Assembly: GCA_005046945.1 (NCBI GenBank)
Contig: SUSS01000012.1
Span: 1-64,000, forward strand
Direction: 5' to 3'
Origin: Tissierella creatinini
Lineage (GTDB): Bacteria > Bacillota > Clostridia > Tissierellales > Tissierellaceae
DNA length: 64,000 bases
The notes under the pieces are model-generated. The model made no database searches. It was given only the letters and a program-made list of their open reading frames with translations, and was not told the origin of the DNA. Position 1 is the first letter of the stretch, and every line of letters starts with the position of its first letter. This document shows, one piece after another, positions 7,065 to 16,872 of this stretch. Both the position numbers and the translations under genes were made by a program.

Positions 7065-8894
7065 TTAGTTATTCTTTTTATATTTATATCTTAGATTTGC
7101 ATCAAGAATTCTCTTTCTGATTCTATAGTTAAGAGGAGTTACCTCTATTAGCTCATCATCTTCAATAAATTCCAAGGCCTCTTCTAGAGACATTATCTTT
7201 GGGGGTGATAATCTAAGGGATTCATCTGAACCGGATGCTCTAACGTTGGATTGATTCTTCCTTTTGGTTACATTTACCTCAATATCCTGACCCTTAGGGT
7301 TTGACCCGATTACCATTCCAGAATAAACACTTACTCCTGCTCCAACAAACAAAATCCCTCTCTCTTGTGCAGCATGAAGTCCATAGGTAGTAGTCTCACC
7401 GGTTTCGTAAGCAATTAGAGAACCTACATTTCTTGTAGCAATATCCCCTTTGTATGGAGCATACTCATCAAATATGGAGTTCATTATACCATTGCCCTTA
7501 GTATCGGTTAAAAATTCAGATCTATATCCAATTAATCCCCTGGCAGGAATGGAGAATATAATCCTAGCATAACCACTAGTAGCCTCTGACATGCTTACTA
7601 ATTCTCCCTTTCTTTGACCAAGCTTATCAATTACAGTTCCTATGAATTCAGTTGATACGTCTATAGTTACCTTTTCCATTGGCTCTAGCTTCTTACCATC
7701 TTCATCATATTTAAAAAGCACTTCCGGCTTGGAGATTTGAAATTCATAGCCTTCTCTACGCATGTTCTCAATTAGAACTGATAAGTGTAGTTCACCTCTT
7801 CCTGAAACCTTAAATGAATCAGTAGCATCAGTGTCTTCAACTCTTAAGGATACATCGGTTTGAAGCTCTCTATATAGTCTATTTCTAACTTGTCTAGAGG
7901 TTACAAATTTCCCTTCACGACCGGCAAATGGACTATTATTTATGGAGAAAGTCATAGCAATAGTTGGTTCTGATATCTTTACAAAAGGAAGGGCATCCGG
8001 TGTATCTATTGGACATATAGTATCCCCTATATTGATATCTTCTACTCCTGTAACTGCGATTATGCTACCTACTGTAGCCTCTTGAACTTCCACTCTATTT
8101 AATCCTTCAAATTCATAAATCTTGTTAATTCTAACTTTTTGTGACTTTTCCGGTTTCATATAATTAACAATAATAGCATCTTGATTTGTCTTTATAGTAC
8201 CTCTATCTATTTTTCCTATACCGATTCTTCCAATATAATCATTATAGTCTATTGTTGAGATTAAAACCTGTAGAGGAGCTTCGGCATCACCCTCAGGAGC
8301 CGGAATATAATTCATTATAGTATCAAATAAAATATCCATGGATTCATTTGAAACTTCAGGCTCTAAGGAGGATGCTCCTATCTTTGCTGATGTAAAAACG
8401 AATGGACATTCAAGTTGTTTTTCATCTGCTCCTAATTCAATAAATAAGTCAAGTATTTCATCTATAACCTCATCTGGTCTTGCTTCCGGTCTGTCGATTT
8501 TATTTATGGATACAATTACAGGAAGTTTTAAATCCAAAGCCTTCTTCAATACGAACTTTGTTTGGGGCATTGGACCTTCGAATGCATCTACAAGTAAAAC
8601 AACCCCATTTACCATCTTTAAAACACGCTCTACCTCTCCACCGAAGTCGGCATGTCCCGGAGTATCTATTATGTTTATCTTGTTACCCTTGTAGTTAACA
8701 GAAGTATTCTTAGATAGAATAGTTATTCCTCTTTCTTTTTCGATATCATTGGAGTCCATAACCCTTTCTTCGACTACTTGATTGGCCCTAAAAGTACCTG
8801 ATTGCTTTAATAGAGCATCAACTAGGGTAGTCTTTCCGTGGTCTACGTGGGCTATTATAGCAATATTTCTTACATCTTCTCTTTTAATATTCAT
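7065..8894 (-). CDS. typA: ribosome-associated GTPase TypA/BipA
   Basis: 609-aa translational GTPase. G motifs are intact: AHVDHGKTTL (G1), RGITI (G2), DTPGHADFGGEV (G3), NKIDR (G4) and TSAK (G5). These are followed by the EF-G-like domains and the TypA-specific C-terminal region (GTRNVGSL-type segment near residue 480, and NQSNVRASGSDESLRL). TypA binds the 70S ribosome and aids ribosome assembly and stress adaptation. The gene is first in an operon with cls, with a candidate promoter about 70-100 bases upstream. Confidence 0.97.
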   Translation of the reverse strand: MNIKREDVRNIAIIAHVDHGKTTLVDALLKQSGTFRANQVVEERVMDSNDIEKERGITILSKNTSVNYKGNKINIIDTPGHADFGGEVERVLKMVNGVVLLVDAFEGPMPQTKFVLKKALDLKLPVIVSINKIDRPEARPDEVIDEILDLFIELGADEKQLECPFVFTSAKIGASSLEPEVSNESMDILFDTIMNYIPAPEGDAEAPLQVLISTIDYNDYIGRIGIGKIDRGTIKTNQDAIIVNYMKPEKSQKVRINKIYEFEGLNRVEVQEATVGSIIAVTGVEDINIGDTICPIDTPDALPFVKISEPTIAMTFSINNSPFAGREGKFVTSRQVRNRLYRELQTDVSLRVEDTDATDSFKVSGRGELHLSVLIENMRREGYEFQISKPEVLFKYDEDGKKLEPMEKVTIDVSTEFIGTVIDKLGQRKGELVSMSEATSGYARIIFSIPARGLIGYRSEFLTDTKGNGIMNSIFDEYAPYKGDIATRNVGSLIAYETGETTTYGLHAAQERGILFVGAGVSVYSGMVIGSNPKGQDIEVNVTKRKNQSNVRASGSDESLRLSPPKIMSLEEALEFIEDDELIEVTPLNYRIRKRILDANLRYKYKKNN

Positions 8895-8963
8895 TAAACA
8901 TTTCCCTTCTTGTTTTAAGTATTGGCAGAAATTAAATTGTACGTTTTTGTCATTAACTTTATT

Positions 8964-8991
8964 ATTCTATCATACTTTTACCTAAATACAA
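8964..8991 (-). promoter_or_regulatory. candidate sigma-A promoter of typA
   Basis: On the minus strand TTGTAT, 16 bases, TAGAAT; 4/6 and 5/6 matches to consensus at about 70-97 bases before the typA start. Confidence 0.4.
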
Positions 8992-9003
8992 AATAAATAT
9001 TAA

Positions 9004-9027
9004 AAGGCAATCAAATGATTGCCTTTG
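9004..9027 (-). terminator. terminator after the S-layer-homology gene
   Basis: AAAGGCAATCA / TGATTGCCTTT, a perfect 11-bp inverted repeat. On the minus strand it is followed by a T-rich tail (TTAATATTTATTTT). Confidence 0.75.
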
Positions 9028-9038
9028 TTTTACAGCCT

Positions 9039-11123
9039 TTAATTAAACATATATTTATATATTATACTTGCTGCATTTTCACGATTTAACTCTGCCTTTG
9101 GTTTAATGTTATTAGATGCATCAACTTTTATTATACCTAATCCATAGGCTATATTCATATGACCCTTAAGGTCAGCTTCTATACTCTTACTATCCTTGAA
9201 TATTTTACCGTATATATCCGGTATTTCAGCTACCTTAGAGTAATTCATAGCCCTTATTACAAACTTCACTGCTTCTTCCTTTGTAATTATTCTTTCAGGA
9301 TTTTTATCTCCCTCTCTAATTATATTGCTTCTAACAAGGTCATCATAAATCTTTTCTATATCGGTTTCTCTTTCAGCCCCATAGGAGTTAATCGATTTAT
9401 ATAACAAATATATAAAGTCCTTTTGCTTTATTTTTTCCTTTGGCATGAATTTATCTGAGCTAAAGGCTACACCATACTGAGCTAAGGTTTGAATTTCCTC
9501 TTTAAAATTGGAATCATTAATATCGGTATATTCCACTACTGAACTCTTTTTATATGGAATACCCGAATAATCCAATATCTCTCCGGAATGTGCCTCGATT
9601 ATAGAAGGCTTATTGGTATTTACTGCATAAACCAATTTAATCTCTTTGTTTTCACCATCAGGTTTCTCATAATCATAAATTGCAGCATATTTCAATTCAA
9701 ATCCAATATCCTTGAACAATATATCATAGGCCTTATCTATGGATATAGTATTACCCTTCGGTGGTAATTCTCCTCTAAACCAATCAAGACCGTAACTATT
9801 TACTTCCTTATTGACTGCATCGACTCCAATGCTTATTCCATCTGTTTCAACATATATTTCATCAATTTTTCGGACAAATCTAAAGAAATAATTTAACTGG
9901 CCATCATTACTCTTATCTTCAACTAATTCTACAGAATTTACCCTTGAGGGTTGAGCTTTTTCCAAGTAAGCCTTAGCCATTTTAAGCGATTCTTCCTTTG
10001 ATAATACAGGCTTAGAATTTGAATTAAGGCTATTATATTTGTAAAAGCTCATTAATTCTCCTGTCTTAGCATTAAAGGATATATCTCCTGACTTACTTTC
10101 ATTATCTACCTTCTTTATGAAATACATAGACCATATATAGTCTCCGGGATTTTTGTAATCATTGAATAAGTTTTTACCCTGTAGTATATAACCTGAATCT
10201 AATCCCAGTATTTCTCTAGCTTTAGGCTCCAAGTCCTCAACATCCATTATCCCTATGACCTTATCTATTTCAGCTCTTTCCTCAGGTGTAATAACATTGC
10301 TACTGGCTGCCATGTCCTTTTCTTCAGCTGCACCACCGTTACCATAGTAGCCAATATTGATTGGGGCTCCGGTAAATGCATCTATGACCTTTATACCATC
10401 AAGTGGCCCATATGCTAAAAAGTACTTTGTGTCTTTGCCCGTGGTAATATCCTTAAAGGTTCTAAAGGAGCTTTTATAGATTAATTCAAGACCAATCTTA
10501 TCCCTATAAGCTCCTTTTCCTGCTTCCATTGAGATAATACCACTTGTACTTGGAAACTCTATATCCCTATCCCAATTTGCATAGTAGTTGTTGATCTCTC
10601 CTGTAAATTTATTCATGCTTATATTTATATTGTTGTCAGGATAAGGAATGCTATTTACAAGCCTTATAAAATTAAACACATAATCATTATCAGAAGACCG
10701 GATAGGTTCATTATTTTCAATTAATTTAATGTTATTTACATTGTTAGGGTCTACCTTCTTAATGAAATCCTTTGCTATTTGAAGCGCCTGACTTTGAGAA
10801 TATTTTGGCAACTTTGTATCAGGCTGAATATAGTTAGGATTATATTTATTAAAGGATATGATATTTCCCTTTGAATCTGCACTTACACTAATATTGTCCA
10901 TTTTATTTGTGGAATCACTCCAATTTAAATAAAAGTAGACCTTGTTTCCGGAGGAGCTTATTGAGGAATCAAAGGTATCGTACCCATCAGAGATACTAAA
11001 AAGGCTCTTAACCTTAAAAATAACCGCTTCCATTTCCTTATTAAAAGCAGTTTCTCCATAGGCATTCAGCTGTAATCCTCCCAGTAAAATAGCTACTAAT
11101 AAAAAAATTAAACGTTTTCTCAT
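9039..11123 (-). CDS. secreted YcdB/YcdC-repeat protein with S-layer homology domain
   Basis: 694 aa. Residues 1-23 form a Sec signal peptide ending near AYG. The body holds two copies of a PepSY-like YcdB/YcdC module, about residues 95-270 and 345-535. Each has SQALQIAKDFI or ESLKMAKAYL, then F..F.R.V..I.Y....I.I.M...TGE, then a tryptophan-containing strand (NWDRD / DWFRG). The C-terminus (about 575-694) resembles S-layer homology repeats (IQTLAQYGVAFSSDKFMPKE, MNIAYGLGIIKVDA), which bind pyruvylated cell-wall polymer. The protein is therefore probably displayed on the cell wall. The function of YcdB modules is not established. It lies 12 bases after the RsbW-like ATPase gene. Confidence 0.8.
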   Translation of the reverse strand: MRKRLIFLLVAILLGGLQLNAYGETAFNKEMEAVIFKVKSLFSISDGYDTFDSSISSSGNKVYFYLNWSDSTNKMDNISVSADSKGNIISFNKYNPNYIQPDTKLPKYSQSQALQIAKDFIKKVDPNNVNNIKLIENNEPIRSSDNDYVFNFIRLVNSIPYPDNNINISMNKFTGEINNYYANWDRDIEFPSTSGIISMEAGKGAYRDKIGLELIYKSSFRTFKDITTGKDTKYFLAYGPLDGIKVIDAFTGAPINIGYYGNGGAAEEKDMAASSNVITPEERAEIDKVIGIMDVEDLEPKAREILGLDSGYILQGKNLFNDYKNPGDYIWSMYFIKKVDNESKSGDISFNAKTGELMSFYKYNSLNSNSKPVLSKEESLKMAKAYLEKAQPSRVNSVELVEDKSNDGQLNYFFRFVRKIDEIYVETDGISIGVDAVNKEVNSYGLDWFRGELPPKGNTISIDKAYDILFKDIGFELKYAAIYDYEKPDGENKEIKLVYAVNTNKPSIIEAHSGEILDYSGIPYKKSSVVEYTDINDSNFKEEIQTLAQYGVAFSSDKFMPKEKIKQKDFIYLLYKSINSYGAERETDIEKIYDDLVRSNIIREGDKNPERIITKEEAVKFVIRAMNYSKVAEIPDIYGKIFKDSKSIEADLKGHMNIAYGLGIIKVDASNNIKPKAELNRENAASIIYKYMFN

Positions 11124-11135
11124 TTTATATCCCTC

Positions 11136-11525
11136 CTAGCAGATATGTTTTATGGATACAACTCTATTCCTTTCAACATGAAATTCATCAGATAGTCCAT
11201 TCACCAAAACAAGCCCTCTTCCCCAAGTTTTTAAATCTTTAGGGTCATAGGAGCAAACATCATAGTCTATTCCTTTTCCTTCATCTGCAACCTCTATGGT
11301 TAGTATATTATCTAACATTTCAAGTTTTAAGCTCACACATTTAGATACCATACATTGATTTCCATGCAAAGCCCCATTGACTATAAGTTCATTCAAAATA
11401 ATCTTTATATCAAACATAATATCCCTATCGGTTATAATATCGCTTAAGTTATTTAGCGTTCTATCTATAAAATTTTTAATGGTATCCAGGTCACTACAAA
11501 CGGTTCCCTCATATATATAATCCAT
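11136..11525 (-). CDS. RsbW-like ATP-binding protein (GHKL fold)
   Basis: 129 aa of the HATPase_c_2 / anti-sigma kinase type. Visible motifs are the N box NELIVNGALHGN, the G1 box DEGKGID and the G2 box WGRGLVLVNGLSD. RsbW/SpoIIAB-type proteins bind ATP, phosphorylate an STAS anti-anti-sigma factor and sequester a sigma factor. No STAS or sigma gene is adjacent, so the partner must be elsewhere or the protein has another role. ATG 11525 is preferred over ATG 11540, because GGATGTGAT precedes it while nothing precedes the longer start. It is probably co-transcribed with the S-layer-homology gene. Confidence 0.8.
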   Translation of the reverse strand: MDYIYEGTVCSDLDTIKNFIDRTLNNLSDIITDRDIMFDIKIILNELIVNGALHGNQCMVSKCVSLKLEMLDNILTIEVADEGKGIDYDVCSYDPKDLKTWGRGLVLVNGLSDEFHVERNRVVSIKHIC

Positions 11526-11682
11526 TTGAATCACATCCATTTAAGTATTGTTTATAATATGATTTTACCCACCTTAAAGCTATGTTAATCTACTATAAGA
11601 TTAATATTTAAATACAATTTTGGTTAATTAATTTGAATTTAGGGTAAAAATATTTATAGGTTATTATGAAAGGAGAATGAAT

Positions 11683-11841
11683 ATGGATAAATACGTATGC
11701 AATCCTTGTGGTTATGTTTATGACCCCGAAGAAGGAGACCCCGATGGAGGTATAGAACCAGGTACAGCTTTTGAAGACGTTCCTGATGATTGGGTTTGTC
11801 CTGTATGTGGAGCAAGTAAGGATCAATTCTCAAAAGAATAG
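11683..11841 (+). CDS. rubredoxin
   Basis: A complete 52-aa rubredoxin, the standard length. Two CxxC knuckles, CNPC (C6, C9) and CPVC (C39, C42), bind one iron. The conserved core [16 protein letters not shown], the aromatic residues and [15 protein letters not shown] are all present. It is a cytosolic one-electron carrier used in anaerobes for oxygen and peroxide detoxification. ATG 11683 is chosen because AAAGGAG sits 7 bases upstream, whereas the in-frame ATG 11677 is too close to it. The gene is monocistronic, divergent from the RsbW-like gene, and shares a terminator with engB. Confidence 0.97.
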   Translation: MDKYVCNPCGYVYDPEEGDPDGGIEPGTAFEDVPDDWVCPVCGASKDQFSKE

Positions 11842-11854
11842 GTAAAGCACACAT

Positions 11855-11879
11855 AAAGACCAGTTATTCCTGGTCTTTT
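11855..11879. terminator. bidirectional terminator between rubredoxin and engB
   Basis: AAAGACCAG / CTGGTCTTT, a 9-bp stem with a 6-base loop and a T run on the plus strand; the engB stop codon lies inside it. Confidence 0.75.
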
Positions 11880-12466
11880 GTTATGTTTAATAAGGGTTCA
11901 AATATTTCCCACACCTTATCCACATTTAGTTTCTTATCTGAGGAATAAGGTGTTATAAGGTTTATATCTTTTATATCTAGCTTTTCCCTTATGATTTTCA
12001 AATTCTTCTGCCAGTTTCCCTTAGAAATCTTATCCGCCTTTGTGGCTATGACTAGCCCTTTATATCCAAAGGATTTTATCCAGTTATACATCATAACATC
12101 CTGAGAAGTAGGTTCATGTCTTATATCTACAATTAAAACTACTTCCTTTAAATTTTCTCTGTTTCTTAAATACTTCTCAATAATGTCGCCCCACTTTTTT
12201 CTTTCAGACATTGAAACCTGTGCATATCCATAACCGGGTAAATCCACAAGTCTAAAACTATCGTTGATAATATAGAAGTTTATGGTCCTAGTCTTACCGG
12301 GCTTGCCGCTTGTCCTAGCAAGATTGGTTCTATTTATCATGGAGTTGATAAAGGATGATTTACCCACATTGGACCTGCCGGCAAAGGCAATTTCCGGCAG
12401 ATCGTCCTGTGGATATTGTTTTGGAAGTGCAGCTATGGCATGTAGGCCTGATTTAATTATCTTCAT
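11864..12466 (-). CDS. engB: ribosome biogenesis GTPase EngB (YsxC/YihA)
   Basis: 200 aa, normal for the family. G motifs: GRSNVGKSS (G1), KPGKTRTINFY (G2), DLPGYGYA (G3) and ATKADK (G4). EngB is essential for late assembly of the 50S subunit. ATG 12466 (MKIIKSGLHA) is chosen over ATG 12475, because the end of lon supplies AAGGATGAG just before it. The gene overlaps the 3' end of lon by 14 bases, so the two are translationally coupled, a pairing also common in Bacillus and Clostridia. Confidence 0.96.
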   Translation of the reverse strand: MKIIKSGLHAIAALPKQYPQDDLPEIAFAGRSNVGKSSFINSMINRTNLARTSGKPGKTRTINFYIINDSFRLVDLPGYGYAQVSMSERKKWGDIIEKYLRNRENLKEVVLIVDIRHEPTSQDVMMYNWIKSFGYKGLVIATKADKISKGNWQKNLKIIREKLDIKDINLITPYSSDKKLNVDKVWEIFEPLLNITKDQE

Positions 12467-14810
12467 TATTCTCATCCTTAGCTACAAGAGCATGTTCTAA
12501 TACTTCATCCATGTTCTTTACCATTACAAAATCCATCTTCTTCTTAATTTTATCTGGTATATCGTCTAAGTCCTTGCTATTTTCATAAGGCAATAAAACT
12601 TTCTTTATACCCATTCTATGGGCAGCCAGAACCTTCTCTTTTACTCCTCCAATAGGCAATACCCTTCCTCTAAGGGTGACCTCTCCTGTCATAGCAAGTT
12701 CTCTATTAATAGGTGTGTTGGACAAGGCAGATGCTACTGCTGTTGCTATGGTTATTCCTGCTGAAGGTCCGTCCTTTGGTATTGCACCCTCTGGTACGTG
12801 AATATGAATATCCATATCTTTATGGAAATCCGGCTCTATATGCAGCTTATCTGAGTTAGCTCTTATATAAGAGATGCCAGTCATGGCTGATTCCTTCATT
12901 ACTTCACCTAGTTGCCCAGTTAGTTGCACCTTTCCTGTACCCTTCATAGTAGTTACCTCAATAGATAGGGTTTCTCCTCCTACTGCAGTCCATGCTAGAC
13001 CATTTGCTACACCAATTTGATTCTTTTCTTCTACGAAATCGAATCTAAAGATCTTACTTCCTAAATAGTTCTCCAGGTTTCCTGCATTTACTCTTACTTG
13101 CTTTAAATCATTCTCAACTATTTTCTTAGCAGCTTTTCTACAGATACTAGCTATATTTCTTTCTAGATTTCTTACTCCAGCTTCCCTAGTATAGTAGTTG
13201 ATTACTCCTTTTAAAGCTGATTCGGAAACTTGAAGCTGTTCCGGATTCAATCCATGCTCCTTCATCTGCTTAGGAAGTAGGTATTTTAATGAGATTTGTA
13301 ACTTTTCCTCATCTGTATATCCGCTTATTCTTATGATTTCCATTCTATCCAATAGGGGTGCAGGTATACTGGATGTTGTATTAGCTGTAGTTATGAAGAA
13401 CACCTTTGAAAGGTCAAAAGGCACATCCATAAAGTGATCTGTAAAGGTTGAGTTCTGCTCCGGATCCAATACCTCTAACAACGCACTTGCAGGGTCTCCT
13501 CTAAAATCACTGGCTAGCTTATCGATTTCGTCAAATAAAAATAATGGGTTCTTGGTGCCTGCTTTTTTAATGGAGCTAATTATTCTACCAGGCATACTTC
13601 CTACATAAGTTCTTCTATGACCTCGAATCTCAGCTTCATCCCGAACTCCTCCCAAGGACATCCTAACAAATTCCCTATTTAAGGATTTTGCTATAGACCG
13701 TGCAATAGATGTTTTACCCACTCCCGGTGGTCCTACAAGGCATAATATAGGTCCCTTCATGCTATTAGTAAGCTTTCTAATGGCTATAAACTCCAGAATT
13801 CTTTCCTTCACATCATCTAAGCCGTAATGATCGTCGTCCAGGATTGCCCTAGCCTTCTTTATATCTATCTTTTCCTTGGATTCCTTATTCCATGGCAGCT
13901 CTACTATCCAGTCTAAATAGGTCCTAATAACTCCTAGCTCAGCTGAATGAGGACTCATCTTAGTTAGTCTATCCACTTCTTTCAAAGCCTTCTCTTTAAC
14001 TTCCTTAGAAAGCTTTAATTTGTTAATCTTATCTGTATATTCCTCGATGTCATTGGATATATCATCATCTTCACCAAGTTCCTTTTGAATAGCTTTTAGC
14101 TGCTCTTTCAGATAATATTCCTTTTGAACCTTATTTATCTGTTTCTTTACTCTTTGATTTATCTTATCCTCTATTTTTAACAGCTCAATTTCCTTTTGAA
14201 GTATACCATGAAGAACTTCCAGTCTCTCATAAAAGTCAAAGGTTTCTAGAATCTTTTGGTCATCCTCTTGCTTAAGGAAGATATATGAGGATATTACATC
14301 TGCAAGTCTACCAGGATCATCGATATCCGATATGGATACTAGGACTTCCGAGGATACCTTTGTATTTAATGAAATGTATTCCTCTAAATCCTCCACAACC
14401 AATCTCATGGCTGCTTCTATATCCTGATTAGTCTCAATAGTCTCAGGATCATAGGTTAAGTCCTCAATTTCAGCCTCAAAATACGGGTCATCCTGAGTTA
14501 CCTGCAATACTCTGCCCCTACTAATTCCTTCTACTAGAACCCTAATGCTTCCACCGGGCAGCTTAAGCATCTGCTTAACTTTAGCTACAGTACCTACATG
14601 ATAAAAATCCTCTATTGTAGGCTCATCTACCTTAGGGTTTATTTGAGTGCATAAAAGTATAAGGGAGTCATCTAACATGGACTGTTCCAATGCCTCTATT
14701 GACTTTTCCCTACCTACATCGAAATGGATTACCATATAAGGAAATATGGATATCCCCCTTAGAGGTATCAACGGCAGGGTTTTAGTCTCTATTGTATATA
14801 TATTATTCAT
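12453..14810 (-). CDS. lon: ATP-dependent protease Lon (LonA)
   Basis: 785 aa, typical of LonA. Order: N-terminal substrate-binding domain (LPLIPLRGISIFPYMV from residue about 12), a coiled-coil region (about 185-300), the AAA+ module with Walker A GPPGVGKTS and Walker B FLFDEIDK, then the protease domain with the catalytic serine in PKDGPSAGITIA and the lysine in GGVKEKVLAAHR. It degrades misfolded and regulatory proteins. The longer frame begins at a TTG whose following codons contain GGGAGGGAT, so ATG 14810 is the start. It is followed by engB. An inverted repeat at 14847-14877 may be regulatory. Confidence 0.97.
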   Translation of the reverse strand: MNNIYTIETKTLPLIPLRGISIFPYMVIHFDVGREKSIEALEQSMLDDSLILLCTQINPKVDEPTIEDFYHVGTVAKVKQMLKLPGGSIRVLVEGISRGRVLQVTQDDPYFEAEIEDLTYDPETIETNQDIEAAMRLVVEDLEEYISLNTKVSSEVLVSISDIDDPGRLADVISSYIFLKQEDDQKILETFDFYERLEVLHGILQKEIELLKIEDKINQRVKKQINKVQKEYYLKEQLKAIQKELGEDDDISNDIEEYTDKINKLKLSKEVKEKALKEVDRLTKMSPHSAELGVIRTYLDWIVELPWNKESKEKIDIKKARAILDDDHYGLDDVKERILEFIAIRKLTNSMKGPILCLVGPPGVGKTSIARSIAKSLNREFVRMSLGGVRDEAEIRGHRRTYVGSMPGRIISSIKKAGTKNPLFLFDEIDKLASDFRGDPASALLEVLDPEQNSTFTDHFMDVPFDLSKVFFITTANTTSSIPAPLLDRMEIIRISGYTDEEKLQISLKYLLPKQMKEHGLNPEQLQVSESALKGVINYYTREAGVRNLERNIASICRKAAKKIVENDLKQVRVNAGNLENYLGSKIFRFDFVEEKNQIGVANGLAWTAVGGETLSIEVTTMKGTGKVQLTGQLGEVMKESAMTGISYIRANSDKLHIEPDFHKDMDIHIHVPEGAIPKDGPSAGITIATAVASALSNTPINRELAMTGEVTLRGRVLPIGGVKEKVLAAHRMGIKKVLLPYENSKDLDDIPDKIKKKMDFVMVKNMDEVLEHALVAKDENNEDN

Positions 14811-14846
14811 TTTATCCCTCCCCAATTTAAAATTTTAACCTTCCTA

Positions 14847-14877
14847 ATGACCTACCATCAATTTAGGGTTAGGTCAT
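14847..14877. repeat. inverted repeat upstream of lon
   Basis: ATGACCTA and TAGGTCAT are perfect 8-bp arms with a 15-base spacer, 37-67 bases before the lon start. They do not match CIRCE or CtsR boxes. Candidate operator or leader hairpin. Confidence 0.4.
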
Positions 14878-14883
14878 AAAAGA

Positions 14884-14907
14884 AAAGACTCACTATTGTG
14901 AGCCTTT
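14884..14907 (-). terminator. terminator after clpX
   Basis: On the minus strand AAAGGCTCAC pairs with GTGAGTCTTT (one G-T wobble) around a 4-base loop, followed by TCTTTTATG. Confidence 0.7.
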
Positions 14908-16186
14908 ATGATGCAGTTTCGTTGCTGCTGGTTTTCTTTGTCCTACTCTTCTTTTTCATATCAGAAAGTACCAAAGTAGGCTCTCCCTTATTTTCTATTG
15001 TTTCCCTAGTTATTACACACTTCTCTATATCATCTCTTTCAGGCAAATCGAACATTATGTCCAGCATATTCTCTTCTATAATGCTTCTTAGACCTCTTGC
15101 TCCTGTCTTTCTCTCGATTGCCTTCTTTGCAATCGTCTCTAAGGCTCCATCCTCAAATTCTAACTCTACATCATCCATGCTGAATAGCTCTTTATACTGC
15201 TTTACAAGGGCATTCTTAGGTTCAGTAAGAATCTTTATTAAAGAATCTTCGTCAAGCTCTTCAAGGGTCACAATTACAGGCAATCTACCTACGAATTCAG
15301 GTATTAGTCCGTACTTTAGAAGGTCCTCAGGTTGTAACTCCTTTAATAGTTCTCCAAAGCTGGTCTTTTCCTGAGTCTTCAAATCCGCCCCGAACCCCAT
15401 GGATTTCTTTCCAACTCTTGCCTGAATTATCTTATCAAGACCGTCAAAAGCACCGCCTACAATAAACAATATATTTGTAGTGTCCACCTGGATAAACTCT
15501 TGATGGGGATGTTTTCTTCCACCTTGTGGTGGAACATTTGCCACAGTTCCCTCAAGGATTTTAAGCAGTGCTTGCTGAACTCCCTCACCACTTACATCAC
15601 GAGTTATAGAAGGATTTGCCGATTTTCTAGCAATTTTATCTATTTCATCTATATATACTATTCCCTTTTCAGCTCTTTCTATATCATAGTCGGCAGCCTG
15701 AATTAATTTTAATATAATATTTTCTACGTCTTCACCAACATATCCTGCTTCTGTAAGAGATGTAGCATCAGCTATTGCAAATGGTACATTTAATATCTTA
15801 GCTAAGGTCTGTGCTAAGAGTGTTTTTCCTGAACCTGTAGGTCCAATCATTACAATATTGCTCTTTTGCAATTCTATGTCATCATTCTTAGATGGCCTTT
15901 TGTTTATTCTCTTATAATGGTTATAAACAGCTACAGCAAGAGCTCTCTTTGCCCTTTCTTGTTTAATTACGTAATCATCTAAAGTATCCTTGATCTTCGA
16001 TGGTTTTGGAACCTCGTCTAGATCATAATCATATGCTTCAACGAATTCCTCCTCAATAATCTCTTGACACAATTCTATACACTCATTACATATATAAACA
16101 TTCGGTCCGGCTATAAGCCTTCTTACTTGATCCTGTGGCTTACCGCAAAAAGAACAACGTAGTTGTTTATCATCATTTTTCGCCAT
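14906..16186 (-). CDS. clpX: ATP-dependent Clp protease ATPase subunit ClpX
   Basis: 426 aa. The N-terminal zinc-binding domain has four cysteines (CSFC ... CNEC). Walker A is GPTGSGKT, Walker B is [10 protein letters not shown], and the sensor region SVARTK-like segment is followed by [12 protein letters not shown] (sensor 2). The ClpP-binding loop (I/L)GF-type motif lies near SMGFGAD. ClpX unfolds tagged substrates and feeds them to ClpP. GGAGAGGTGA precedes the ATG. It lies 78 bases after clpP in the tig-clpP-clpX order common in Firmicutes. Confidence 0.97.
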   Translation of the reverse strand: MAKNDDKQLRCSFCGKPQDQVRRLIAGPNVYICNECIELCQEIIEEEFVEAYDYDLDEVPKPSKIKDTLDDYVIKQERAKRALAVAVYNHYKRINKRPSKNDDIELQKSNIVMIGPTGSGKTLLAQTLAKILNVPFAIADATSLTEAGYVGEDVENIILKLIQAADYDIERAEKGIVYIDEIDKIARKSANPSITRDVSGEGVQQALLKILEGTVANVPPQGGRKHPHQEFIQVDTTNILFIVGGAFDGLDKIIQARVGKKSMGFGADLKTQEKTSFGELLKELQPEDLLKYGLIPEFVGRLPVIVTLEELDEDSLIKILTEPKNALVKQYKELFSMDDVELEFEDGALETIAKKAIERKTGARGLRSIIEENMLDIMFDLPERDDIEKCVITRETIENKGEPTLVLSDMKKKSRTKKTSSNETAS

Positions 16187-16264
16187 GGGCTCACCTCTCC
16201 TTTAACTTTCGGATGCAATTACATATATAATCACATCAGACAACTGTAACAGGGTCTAGCCTTG

Positions 16265-16852
16265 TTATACATTTCTACTTTGAACTACTTCGTCTATTAT
16301 ACCATATGATACTGCTTCTTCAGCTGTCATATAATAATCTCTGTCAGTATCATTGGTAATCTTATCTAATGGTTGCCCTGTTCTATCAGCTAATATCTTA
16401 TTTATTCTTTCTCTAATTTGAATGATTTTCTCAGCTTGAATCATGATATCAGATGCTTGCCCTTGTGCACCACCAAGAGGTTGATGAATCATAATATCAG
16501 CATTTGGAAGAGCAAATCTCTTACCCTTCTGTCCTGCTGCTAAAAGAAATGCACCCATACTAGCAGCTCTGCCTATACAGATTGTTGATACATCAGGCTT
16601 TATATACTGCATTGTATCATAAATTGCAAATCCGGCACTAACTGAACCACCAGGACTATTAATATATATTTGTATATCCTTTTCTGGATCTTCTGATTCC
16701 AAGAATAATAACTGAGCCACTATTAAATCAGCTGTAACATCAGTTACTTCACCACCTAAGAATATGATCCTCTCTTTTAAGAGTCTTGAATAAATATCAT
16801 ATGATCTTTCCCCACGGTTAGTTTGTTCCACTACCATTGGTACTAAAGCCAT
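16265..16852 (-). CDS. clpP: ATP-dependent Clp protease proteolytic subunit
   Basis: 195 aa, standard length. The catalytic triad is S98 (GRAASMGAF), H123 (MIHQPLGG) and D172 (TDRDYYM). The oligomerisation strand [11 protein letters not shown] and the processing-type N-terminus LVPMVVEQT are also present. ClpP forms the tetradecameric protease chamber used with ClpX. It lies 20 bases downstream of tig on the same strand. Confidence 0.98.
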   Translation of the reverse strand: MALVPMVVEQTNRGERSYDIYSRLLKERIIFLGGEVTDVTADLIVAQLLFLESEDPEKDIQIYINSPGGSVSAGFAIYDTMQYIKPDVSTICIGRAASMGAFLLAAGQKGKRFALPNADIMIHQPLGGAQGQASDIMIQAEKIIQIRERINKILADRTGQPLDKITNDTDRDYYMTAEEAVSYGIIDEVVQSRNV

Positions 16853-16872
16853 ATCTATCCCTCCTATCCTTA

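Noticed and set aside
11608-11854. Minus-strand frames opposite rubredoxin
   Set aside because: The plus strand encodes a perfect rubredoxin; the antisense frames have no supporting signals.
14811-14883. CtsR or CIRCE site before lon
   Set aside because: Neither GGTCAAA direct repeats nor the TTAGCACTC palindrome is present.
14898-15374. 158-aa plus-strand frame
   Set aside because: Antisense shadow of clpX, with a serine-rich translation typical of a reversed coding frame.
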